The notes beneath the pieces are model-generated. The model searched no databases. It worked only from the letters and a program-made list of their open reading frames with translations, and was not told the DNA's origin. A stretch of DNA of 14,212 nt from Thermodesulfobacterium sp. (GTDB lineage: Bacteria; Desulfobacterota; Thermodesulfobacteria; Thermodesulfobacteriales; Thermodesulfobacteriaceae): NCBI GenBank assembly GCA_021163085.1, contig JAGGXL010000195.1, forward strand, positions 1 to 14,212, in the 5' to 3' direction. Below, one piece after another: positions 1 through 5,905 of the stretch; position 1 is the first letter of the stretch; each line of letters begins with the position of its first letter. Both the position numbers and the translations under genes were made by a program.

Positions 1-86
1 GCATATTAACTACTCTTTTTTATATTGTTTATTAAAATTGAATTTAAAAAATTTTTTTGAGTAGTCAAGATTAAACAAATTTAAAC

Positions 87-1136
87 CTAAATTATAAAAG
101 TTGCGTCTCCGTAGGAATAGAAACGATATTTTCTTTTAATTGCTTTTTTGTAAGCTTTAAAAATTAAATCTTTTCCTGCAAATGCGCAAACTAAGAGAAG
201 GAGAGAAGACTTGGGAAGATGAAAATTAGTAATCATTGCAGAAACAACTCTAAATTTAAAACCTGGATAAATATAAAGATCACAAAGTCCCTTATAAGGA
301 CTGAATCCCTTTCGAGCTATAAACTCCAGAGTTCTAACCACTGTTGTGCCAACCGCAATGATTCTTCTCTTTTCTGAAAGAGCTGATTTTATCTCTAAAA
401 TTATATCCTCTTCTACCTCTATGTATTCTGGTTCTATTTTGTGCTTTCTTATATCCTTTACTTTGATGGGGGCAAACGTTCCGTAACCTACATGAAGGGT
501 AATATATTTTATAATAACACCTTTTTCTTTTAATCTTTCAAATAATTTTTCATCAAAATGGAAACCAGCAGTAGGAGCTGCTATAGAGCCCTCTTTTTCA
601 GCATAGACAGTCTGATACCTTTGCAAATCTAAATCTTCTGGCTCCCTTTTTATATAAGGAGGAAGTGGTGCTTTACCATATTTATAAACAAGATTTTCAA
701 GGGCTTCACCCTTACTTTCAAGTTCTACCAAAAATCTTCCCCCCTCATATTTTTCAAGAACTTTAACTTTAATTTTATCGTTAATTCTTATCTCAGTGCC
801 CTTCCTAATTCTTTTTCCTTTTATCAGTGCGTGGGTTTCAAAAATTTTCCCTCTGGGTTTCCGAAATAAAAGTAATTCCGCATCACCACCGGTAAGTTTT
901 TTCCCTTTCAGCCTTGCAGGAAATACCTTGGTATTGTTTAAAATTAACAAGTCTCCTTTTTTAAAATAGCTCTCTATTTCCAAAAACTTTTCGTGAAAAT
1001 AGAGATTGCCTGTTTTTCTGTCAATAACTAAAAGTCTGGATTGAGTGCGTTCTCGAGCAGGATAATAAGCAATAAGTTCCTCTGGAAGTTCGTAATTATA
1101 AGTTTCTATATCAAACTCTTTTGGGATTGAGGACAT
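87..1136 (-). CDS. queA: S-adenosylmethionine:tRNA ribosyltransferase-isomerase (queuosine synthesis)
   Basis: QueA transfers and isomerises the ribosyl part of S-adenosylmethionine onto preQ1 at the wobble base of GUN-anticodon tRNAs, giving epoxyqueuosine. It is a cytoplasmic enzyme. Family blocks are present in order: ERTQSRLLV near the N terminus, AAPTAGFHFDEKLF and HVGYGTFAPIK in the middle, and ITNFHLPKSSLLLLV then YSYGDATFI at the C terminus. I chose the ATG at 1136 (MSSIPKEFDI, 349 residues). An in-frame TTG at 1169 would add 11 residues and overlap lysA by 29 bases, and no good Shine-Dalgarno sequence supports it. From the ATG, the lysA stop codon lies only 4 bases upstream, so queA is very probably the second gene of a lysA-queA transcript. 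The protein looks full length with no missing blocks. The family call is secure; only the start is uncertain. Confidence 0.96.
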   Translation of the reverse strand: MSSIPKEFDIETYNYELPEELIAYYPARERTQSRLLVIDRKTGNLYFHEKFLEIESYFKKGDLLILNNTKVFPARLKGKKLTGGDAELLLFRKPRGKIFETHALIKGKRIRKGTEIRINDKIKVKVLEKYEGGRFLVELESKGEALENLVYKYGKAPLPPYIKREPEDLDLQRYQTVYAEKEGSIAAPTAGFHFDEKLFERLKEKGVIIKYITLHVGYGTFAPIKVKDIRKHKIEPEYIEVEEDIILEIKSALSEKRRIIAVGTTVVRTLEFIARKGFSPYKGLCDLYIYPGFKFRVVSAMITNFHLPKSSLLLLVCAFAGKDLIFKAYKKAIKRKYRFYSYGDATFII

Positions 1137-1140
1137 GAAC

Positions 1141-2397
1141 TTAGAGATATTTAGCAGGAATAGTTTCAAGAGCTAACAGATCTTCTATAGTTTCTCTCCT
1201 TCTTATCACATAATAGGTATCACCATCAACCAGTATTTCCGGAGCTCTTGGCCTTGAATTATAGTTAGAACTCATAACAAATCCGTATGCTCCTGCACTC
1301 ATTATAGCAAGGTATTCTCCGCTTTTCATTTTGGGAAGTTTTCTTTTCTTGGCAAAAAAATCGCTGCTTTCGCAAATTGGACCGACAACATCAATAACTT
1401 CATATTCTGTGTTTTTTTCTTCAACAGGAACAATTTTATGATAAGCCTGATAAAAAGCCGGCCTTATAAGGTCATTCATTCCTGCATCAACTATTACAAA
1501 TTTTTTCAATATATTCTCTTTGGTGTAAAGAACTTTCGTTACGAGAATTCCTGCATTACCGACAATTACTCTTCCTGGTTCTAAAATTATAGTAGCTTTC
1601 AAATCTTTTCCCTCTTTAATAATAGCATCTGCATACTCCTGAGGCAAAGGAGGTTCTTCGTTTTCATAAACTATACCCAGACCTCCTCCAAGATCCAAAT
1701 ACTTCAGTTCGAAGCCAAGACCTGTCAATTCTTCCCAGATTTTTTTCAAACGGAAAAGAGCATCAACAAAAGGAGATATAGAAGTAATTTGAGACCCTAT
1801 ATGGGCATCAACTCCTATGGGATTAAGATATGGATTTTTCTTTGCATTTTTATATGCTTCTATTACAAATTCTTCAGGAATGCCAAATTTACTCTTTTTA
1901 AGTCCTGTAGATATATATGGATGAGTTTGAGGATCTACATCTGGATTCACTCTTAAAGCAAAAGGTGCTCTTTTGCCGAGTCTTTTAGCTATTTCTCCTA
2001 AGATCTCAAGCTCTTCTATACTCTCCACATTAAACATTAAAATATCGGTTTGCAGTGCAAGCTCTATTTCCTCTGGTGTTTTGCCCACTCCAGAAAAAAC
2101 AATTTTTTTAGGATCAATACCTGCTTTTAATGCTCTTTTTAATTCTCCTGCTGAAACTATATCTGCTCCGCTACCAAGTTGTCTTAAAAGTGAAATTATA
2201 GCTATGTTTGAATTTGCTTTCACAGAATAACAAATCAGATGATCTATTTTTGAGAATGACTCCCGAAAAACTTTGAAGTGCCTTTTAATAGTTTTTGCCG
2301 AATAAATGTAAACCGGTGTTCCTACCTCTTTTATAATCTTTTTTACAGGAACTTCTTCACAATAAAGTTCTCCATTTTTGTACTCAAAATAATGCAT
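1141..2397 (-). CDS. lysA: Diaminopimelate decarboxylase
   Basis: LysA removes CO2 from meso-diaminopimelate to give L-lysine, the last step of the DAP pathway, in the cytoplasm. It is a fold-type III PLP enzyme with an alanine-racemase-like barrel followed by a beta domain. In the 418-residue product the PLP lysine is K60 in YSVKANSN. HIGSQI, LDLGGGLGI and EPGRVIVGNAG form the phosphate-binding part of the barrel, C342 in GPICESSD is the substrate-side cysteine contributed across the dimer, and SAGAYGFVMSSNYN follows. The length is normal for the family. The ATG at 2397 is preceded by AGGAGT (complement of 2405-2410), and a strong promoter lies just upstream, so this is the first gene of the lysA-queA unit. 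The unrelated arginine and ornithine decarboxylases of this fold are less likely given the CESSD motif. Confidence 0.97.
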   Translation of the reverse strand: MHYFEYKNGELYCEEVPVKKIIKEVGTPVYIYSAKTIKRHFKVFRESFSKIDHLICYSVKANSNIAIISLLRQLGSGADIVSAGELKRALKAGIDPKKIVFSGVGKTPEEIELALQTDILMFNVESIEELEILGEIAKRLGKRAPFALRVNPDVDPQTHPYISTGLKKSKFGIPEEFVIEAYKNAKKNPYLNPIGVDAHIGSQITSISPFVDALFRLKKIWEELTGLGFELKYLDLGGGLGIVYENEEPPLPQEYADAIIKEGKDLKATIILEPGRVIVGNAGILVTKVLYTKENILKKFVIVDAGMNDLIRPAFYQAYHKIVPVEEKNTEYEVIDVVGPICESSDFFAKKRKLPKMKSGEYLAIMSAGAYGFVMSSNYNSRPRAPEILVDGDTYYVIRRRETIEDLLALETIPAKYL

Positions 2398-2435
2398 TCC
2401 TTAAACTCCTGTTTTTTATTTAAAAAGACTTTTTT

Positions 2436-2463
2436 ATAATACTTTAAGCCTTGTGTTTGTCAA
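2436..2463 (-). promoter_or_regulatory. Sigma70-type promoter for lysA-queA
   Basis: On the minus strand TTGACA (complement of 2458-2463, a perfect -35) is followed after 16 bases by TATTAT (complement of 2436-2441, 5 of 6 matches to the -10). The predicted transcript would start about 30 bases upstream of the lysA ATG and includes its AGGAGT ribosome binding site. The match is seen directly; its use is inferred. Confidence 0.7.
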
Positions 2464-2526
2464 GAAAACATAGCGAGAGTTCAAGTCTAACTTATATATA
2501 AATTTTTTATCAAAAAGTAATATTTT

Positions 2527-2608
2527 AAAAAAATAAGTTGATTATTAAAATTAAATTTGATTTGATATTAATTTTATGTTAAAATAAAAAAATAAGTTGA
2601 TAATAAAA
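2527..2608. repeat. Direct repeat upstream of the octaheme cytochrome
   Basis: The 16-base word AAAAAAATAAGTTGAT occurs at 2527-2542 and again at 2586-2601, a 59-base period, and both copies run on into similar AT-rich sequence (TATTAAAATT and AATAAAATTT). It lies in the 224-base gap between the lysA start and the proposed cytochrome start. The second copy falls between the candidate promoter and the ribosome binding site. It could be a doubled regulator site or a small local duplication; AT-richness makes chance similarity easier. Confidence 0.5.
2557..2585 (+). promoter_or_regulatory. Candidate promoter for the octaheme cytochrome
   Basis: TTGATT at 2557-2562 (4 of 6 to the -35) is separated by 17 bases from TAAAAT at 2580-2585 (5 of 6 to the -10). 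Transcription would begin near 2592, about 30 bases before the proposed ATT start codon. In sequence this AT-rich such matches arise easily, so this is only a candidate. Confidence 0.3.
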
Positions 2609-2610
2609 TT

Positions 2611-2624
2611 TAGGAGAGAAAATT
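2611..2624 (+). promoter_or_regulatory. Shine-Dalgarno site and ATT start deciding the cytochrome N terminus
   Basis: AGGAG at 2612-2616, five spacer bases, then ATT at 2622-2624. No ATG, GTG or TTG exists in this frame between the upstream TAA (2604-2606) and the ATG at 2661, and the stretch before that ATG has no Shine-Dalgarno sequence. The ATT start is therefore the best reading of the sequence as given; a base error turning ATG into ATT is the simplest alternative. Confidence 0.65.
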
Positions 2625-3863
2625 AAAAACTTAATTTTTAGCTTATTAGTCGTATTTCTAATGTTTATATTTTATCAAGACGCTAAAGCTTTAACATCTG
2701 ATTGTGAAGAATGTCATAGAAAAGTCACTCCTGGAATTGTAAAAGACTTTAATAAAAGTGAAATGTCTAAAGCTCTTACATGTAAAAGTTGTCATGATGC
2801 CAATCATACTAATAAATTTGACTTTCAAAAAGCTAAACTACCTACTATTAGAACTTGTAAAACCTGTCATCCTGAACAAGCTAATCAATACCTTTCTGGT
2901 AAACATGCCTTAGGTCTTTTAGCTATTACTGCTTTTCCAAATTTTGCACATAAACAACCTAAGGCATTTATTGCAGGGCAAAAGGGTTGCAATGGCTGTC
3001 ACAATCTTGGAATAGTAGACAATAATATCAGAGAAACTGTTGAATATAGAAAATACTATAAATATGGGATGGATTGTCAAAATTGTCATACCAGACATGC
3101 TTTTTCTATAAAAGAAGCCAAAGAACCAGAAGCCTGTAATAGTTGTCACACTGGTTTTGACCATGCTCAATGGGAAATGTGGTTTCATTCTAAACATGGT
3201 TCTGCTTATTTAACAGATAGAAAATCTCACAGAGGACCTACTTGTCAAGATTGTCATATGCCTAAAGGGAATCATACAGTAATTACAGCCTGGGGATTTT
3301 TAGCTTTAAGATTACCTGAAGCTGACAAAGAATGGCTTAATTACAGATTAACCATTCTTAAAGCTTTAGGGGTATTAGATGCTAAAGGCAATCCTACAGA
3401 AAGATTAAATCTAGTTAAAGCTGCTAATATGGCAAGATTAGATAAAAAATCTTGGGAAAAAGAAAGAGAAAAGATGCTTAATGTTTGTAAAAATTGTCAT
3501 TCTGAAAATTTCGCTAAAGAGAACTTAAAAAATGCTGATCTTATGATTAAAGCTGCAGATAAAATCTTTGCAGAGGCTATAAATATTGTTAAAGATCTTT
3601 ATAAAGATGGAATTATTTCTAAAAAGCCAGGACAAATTACCTGGCCCTATCCTGACTTGTTAAACTTTTATGAAGTTGATACTCCTATAGAAGAAATGCT
3701 ATATGAAATGTTTATGGATTACAGAATGAAAACTTATCAGGCAGCTTTTCATATAATGCCAGATTATACTACATGGTATGGTTATGCTAAAATGAAAGAG
3801 ACTTTAGTTGAGATAAAAAAAGAAGCTGAAAGAATGCGTGCAGAGGTGAAAAATAAAAAATAA
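2622..3863 (+). CDS. Octaheme c-type cytochrome, hydroxylamine-oxidoreductase (HAO/epsilon-HAO) family, probable ATT start
   Basis: This is a periplasmic multiheme enzyme of the HAO family, whose members oxidise hydroxylamine or hydrazine or, in the epsilon-HAO branch, probably reduce nitrite to ammonium. Counted from the ATG at 2661, eight CXXCH sites lie at residues 15, 41, 66, 110, 139, 159, 195 and 276. Family blocks include TGFDHAQWEMWFHSKHG (D167-H168, probably the active-site Asp-His pair), CHMPKGNHTVITAWGFLALRLP, and FHIMPDYTTWYGY near the C terminus. From that ATG (400 residues) the protein lacks a signal peptide. The frame is open upstream and an ATT at 2622 adds 13 residues, starting MKNLIFSLLVVFL, which makes a typical Sec signal ending in AKA before Leu. 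AGGAG at 2612-2616 is 5 bases from the ATT. At 413 residues it is shorter than classical HAO. 15 of its 16 heme cysteines use TGT. Whether the heme-crosslinking tyrosine of true HAO is present needs an alignment. Family secure; reaction uncertain. Confidence 0.9.
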   Translation: MKNLIFSLLVVFLMFIFYQDAKALTSDCEECHRKVTPGIVKDFNKSEMSKALTCKSCHDANHTNKFDFQKAKLPTIRTCKTCHPEQANQYLSGKHALGLLAITAFPNFAHKQPKAFIAGQKGCNGCHNLGIVDNNIRETVEYRKYYKYGMDCQNCHTRHAFSIKEAKEPEACNSCHTGFDHAQWEMWFHSKHGSAYLTDRKSHRGPTCQDCHMPKGNHTVITAWGFLALRLPEADKEWLNYRLTILKALGVLDAKGNPTERLNLVKAANMARLDKKSWEKEREKMLNVCKNCHSENFAKENLKNADLMIKAADKIFAEAINIVKDLYKDGIISKKPGQITWPYPDLLNFYEVDTPIEEMLYEMFMDYRMKTYQAAFHIMPDYTTWYGYAKMKETLVEIKKEAERMRAEVKNKK

Positions 3864-3908
3864 TCTTGAACTCTTGAGAAAAGAAAAAACGATAATAAAA
3901 TAAAAGAT

Positions 3909-4325
3909 GTGAGAGAAAATCCTGTTGCTAAAAAACCAGTTCTTTTGCAAACCCAAACAGGTTTATACATTGGACTTGTATGTTTCAATCCTGTTTACGA
4001 AACCCTGAAATTTGTTCTTGAAAAAAAAGAATTTTTTGAAGTGGAATGGCCAGCTCTTGTAAGTGTAGAAGAAAAAGGATTAATTCCGATATTGCTTGGC
4101 TTACCTTACTTTACGGTTCAGAGATCTCAGATTATATGGTATATCCTTCAAATACCTGAAAATCTTTTAAAATATTATCAAAGTTTCTTACCACATATTT
4201 TTCACAATACCTCATTACAGGGAGGGACTCCCTCCTTAAAACCTTCCAAACAAATTAGCGATGGCAAGCTAAACAAAAAAATTATACCCTTCCCTTTCAA
4301 AAAAGATGACACCCAAACAAAATAA
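3909..4325 (+). CDS. Unrecognised conserved-looking protein (orf138) overlapping rpe
   Basis: I do not recognise this 138-residue product. It starts at GTG 3909, where the overlapping ATG at 3907 is followed at once by TGA; the Shine-Dalgarno signal is weak, so the start is uncertain. Residues 10 to about 95 look folded, with alternating hydrophobic stretches (PVLLQTQTGLYIGLVCF, WPALVSVEEKGLIPILLG, PYFTVQRSQIIWYIL) and a Gln-Leu-Leu-Tyr-type helix after them. The last 35 or so residues are Lys/Pro/Ser-rich and look unstructured, and part of that tail is encoded by a GC-rich hairpin at 4219-4237. No signal peptide or clear membrane segment is seen. The end overlaps the rpe start by 20 bases, which suggests translational coupling with rpe rather than with the cytochrome 45 bases upstream. 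The body could be real while the tail only serves the junction. Function unknown. Confidence 0.6.
   Translation: MRENPVAKKPVLLQTQTGLYIGLVCFNPVYETLKFVLEKKEFFEVEWPALVSVEEKGLIPILLGLPYFTVQRSQIIWYILQIPENLLKYYQSFLPHIFHNTSLQGGTPSLKPSKQISDGKLNKKIIPFPFKKDDTQTK
4219..4237 (+). repeat. GC-rich hairpin in the tail of orf138, upstream of rpe
   Basis: GGAGGG (4221-4226), loop ACT, CCCTCC (4230-4235) is a perfect inverted repeat. In RNA it extends by a G-U and an A-U pair to 8 base pairs. No T-run follows on either strand, so it is not a standard intrinsic terminator. It ends about 70 bases before the rpe start codon. Confidence 0.6.
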
Positions 4326-4986
4326 CGATTCTTCAAAAATTCTTATAGCTCCTTCTCTTCTCTCTGCTGACTTTTCAAAGTTGGCAGAAGAAGTTATAAC
4401 TGTGGAAAAAGCTGGAGCAGATATCTTACACTTAGACATAATGGATGGGATATTTGTTCCCAATATTACTTTTGGACCTTTGGTTATTTCCTCCATTCGC
4501 CCTCACTCAAACCTTATTTTTGACGCTCATCTTATGATAGAATCTCCAGAAAGATATATAAAAGAATTCGCAGAAGCAGGAGCAGATTGGATTTCTATTC
4601 ATGCTGAAGCTACAAAACACCTTCACAGAGCTATCTGGAAAATAAAAGAACTTGGCAAAAAAGCAGGGGTTGCTTTAAATCCTCATACACCCATTGAGGT
4701 TATAAAATATGTACTTGAAGATCTGGACTATGTTCTGATAATGACTGTTAATCCTGGTTTTGGTGGACAAAAATTTATTAAAAACTGTCTTTCTAAGATA
4801 AGAGAACTTAAAAATATGATAGATAAAAAAGAACTTGAAATTTTAATTCAAGTTGATGGGGGAATAAATTCAGAAACAGCACCCGAAGTGATAAAGGCTG
4901 GAGCAAATGTTCTTGTTGCAGGGTCTGCTGTTTTTGGAAAAAACGACTATGCTAAAGCTATTGAAGCTTTAAAACCTTCCACATAA
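4306..4986 (+). CDS. rpe: Ribulose-phosphate 3-epimerase
   Basis: Rpe interconverts D-ribulose 5-phosphate and D-xylulose 5-phosphate in the pentose phosphate pathway and is a cytoplasmic TIM-barrel metalloenzyme. The 226-residue product shows the family blocks in order: APSLLSADF, H42 and the catalytic D44 in LHLDIMDG, metal ligand H75 in DAHLM, MTVNPGFGGQKFI, and D184 in QVDGGIN followed by the phosphate-binding loop AGSAVFG. The ATG at 4306 gives a slightly long N terminus (about 10 residues before IAPSLLS) and has no clear Shine-Dalgarno sequence. It sits inside the end of orf138, so translation may be coupled to that gene. The 3' end overlaps the convergent pgsA by 29 bases. All key residues that I can place are present. 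Confidence 0.97.
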   Translation: MTPKQNNDSSKILIAPSLLSADFSKLAEEVITVEKAGADILHLDIMDGIFVPNITFGPLVISSIRPHSNLIFDAHLMIESPERYIKEFAEAGADWISIHAEATKHLHRAIWKIKELGKKAGVALNPHTPIEVIKYVLEDLDYVLIMTVNPGFGGQKFIKNCLSKIRELKNMIDKKELEILIQVDGGINSETAPEVIKAGANVLVAGSAVFGKNDYAKAIEALKPST

Positions 4987-5821
4987 ATTTTAAACTTTCC
5001 AATCCATCTCTAAAAAAACTCAAAAACAAGACCAACCACAAAGAAAAAAACAATTCTTTAAAATACATGTACTCCAGAATAAAAATTGTTATGACAATAA
5101 TAGATACCCAAATTTTCTCATAAGCCCATTTGGGAGATCCTCTCACTAAACCTCTTTTAAAGAAATAGAAAGAAAGTGCCGTAATGTTAATCCAGAAAAG
5201 CTCACCTGCTAAAGGAAAGGTCAAAAGCAATCCTAATGGATAAATTAAATAAAAAAGAGATTTAAAAAAGATTTTCAAACTTTTTCTAAATTCCTTTACA
5301 GTATGACAGACTTTGGAAAAGTAAGGAATAGCACTTATAAAGGAAAAAATAGCTATTAACCAGAGAGAATAAGTAATGAAATATTTATAAGATGGAAAAT
5401 GAATATAAAAAAGCACTGCAAGTGCTGCAAAGCTCATCTGAAACAGAGTTTTTAATTTAGCAATTTTAGAAACCTTCATCTTATCAGGAAACCAGCTCCT
5501 TAAGAAGGAAACCAAAATTTCTCTTAGTATAATCAAAAAAACCGATAAAAAATCAAAATAATTTAAATACACAAGAACCAGATAAACCGAAGCAACAAAA
5601 ATCTTATCTGCTATGGGATCTAAGATAGCACCAATTGAAGTGACTTTCTTATACTTTCTTGCAAGAATGCCATCTAAATAATCAGTAATTCCAAGCAAAA
5701 AAACCGTAATCAAAGCTCCGATTTTAGCTGAATAGGTTTCTGAAAGAAGGAGCAAGCATAAAAAGGGCAAAAGAAAAATTCTTAAAAGAGTTAATCTATT
5801 AGGAGTAATAAGTAAATACAT
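4958..5821 (-). CDS. pgsA: CDP-alcohol phosphatidyltransferase, probably phosphatidylglycerophosphate synthase, with extra C-terminal membrane region
   Basis: PgsA joins CDP-diacylglycerol and glycerol 3-phosphate to give phosphatidylglycerol phosphate in the inner membrane. The N terminus (TPNRLTLLRIFLLPFL) is typical. The CDP-alcohol motif DX2DGX2ARX8GX3DX3D is complete, with D47, D50, G51, A54, R55, G64, D68 and D72. Several membrane segments follow. The usual bacterial protein is about 180-200 residues, while this one has 287. Residues from about 185 on (FFKSLFYLIYPLGLLL, IWVSIIVITIFILEYMYF, LFFSLWLVLFLSFF) form roughly three further membrane segments without a motif I know. The ATG at 5821 has no Shine-Dalgarno sequence but fits the family start. 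It is divergent from the radical SAM gene and overlaps rpe tail to tail. Another CDP-alcohol transferase is possible, but the N terminus favours PgsA. Confidence 0.88.
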   Translation of the reverse strand: MYLLITPNRLTLLRIFLLPFLCLLLLSETYSAKIGALITVFLLGITDYLDGILARKYKKVTSIGAILDPIADKIFVASVYLVLVYLNYFDFLSVFLIILREILVSFLRSWFPDKMKVSKIAKLKTLFQMSFAALAVLFYIHFPSYKYFITYSLWLIAIFSFISAIPYFSKVCHTVKEFRKSLKIFFKSLFYLIYPLGLLLTFPLAGELFWINITALSFYFFKRGLVRGSPKWAYEKIWVSIIVITIFILEYMYFKELFFSLWLVLFLSFFRDGLESLKFMWKVLKLQ

Positions 5822-5853
5822 TTTTAATTAAAACTTAATCTTTTTTTTAAGCT

Positions 5854-5872
5854 AAATAGTATTATACTATTT
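5854..5872. promoter_or_regulatory. Palindrome in the divergent pgsA / radical SAM promoter region
   Basis: AAATAGTA-TTA-TACTATTT is a perfect 8-base inverted repeat with a 3-base centre, in the 84-base gap between the divergent starts. On the minus strand its centre reads TATAAT (complement of 5861-5866), a perfect -10 for pgsA, and on the plus strand TATACT (5863-5868) is a possible -10 for the radical SAM gene. No convincing -35 is paired with either. It may be a bidirectional -10, an operator, or both. Confidence 0.45.
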
Positions 5873-5905
5873 TTGTTCTAAAAACTCCAGAAGGAATTTA
5901 TAAAA

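Noticed and set aside
9..65. Inverted repeat ACTACTC / GAGTAGT downstream of queA
   Set aside because: Only 7 bases with a 43-base AT-rich gap; the inner T- and A-runs do not extend the stem and it does not look like a terminator. Positions 1-86 otherwise hold nothing I can support.
1137..1169. Longer queA start at TTG 1169
   Set aside because: Would overlap lysA by 29 bases, has no Shine-Dalgarno sequence, and adds residues that are not typical of QueA; the ATG at 1136 is preferred.
1973..2230. 85-codon plus-strand frame inside lysA
   Set aside because: Fully antisense to a well-conserved gene, with no Shine-Dalgarno support and no recognisable domain; a shadow frame.
3782..3988. 68-codon minus-strand frame across the cytochrome end and orf138 start
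   Set aside because: Antisense to the conserved C terminus of the cytochrome; low-complexity hydrophobic/Ser-rich translation; no promoter or ribosome binding site.
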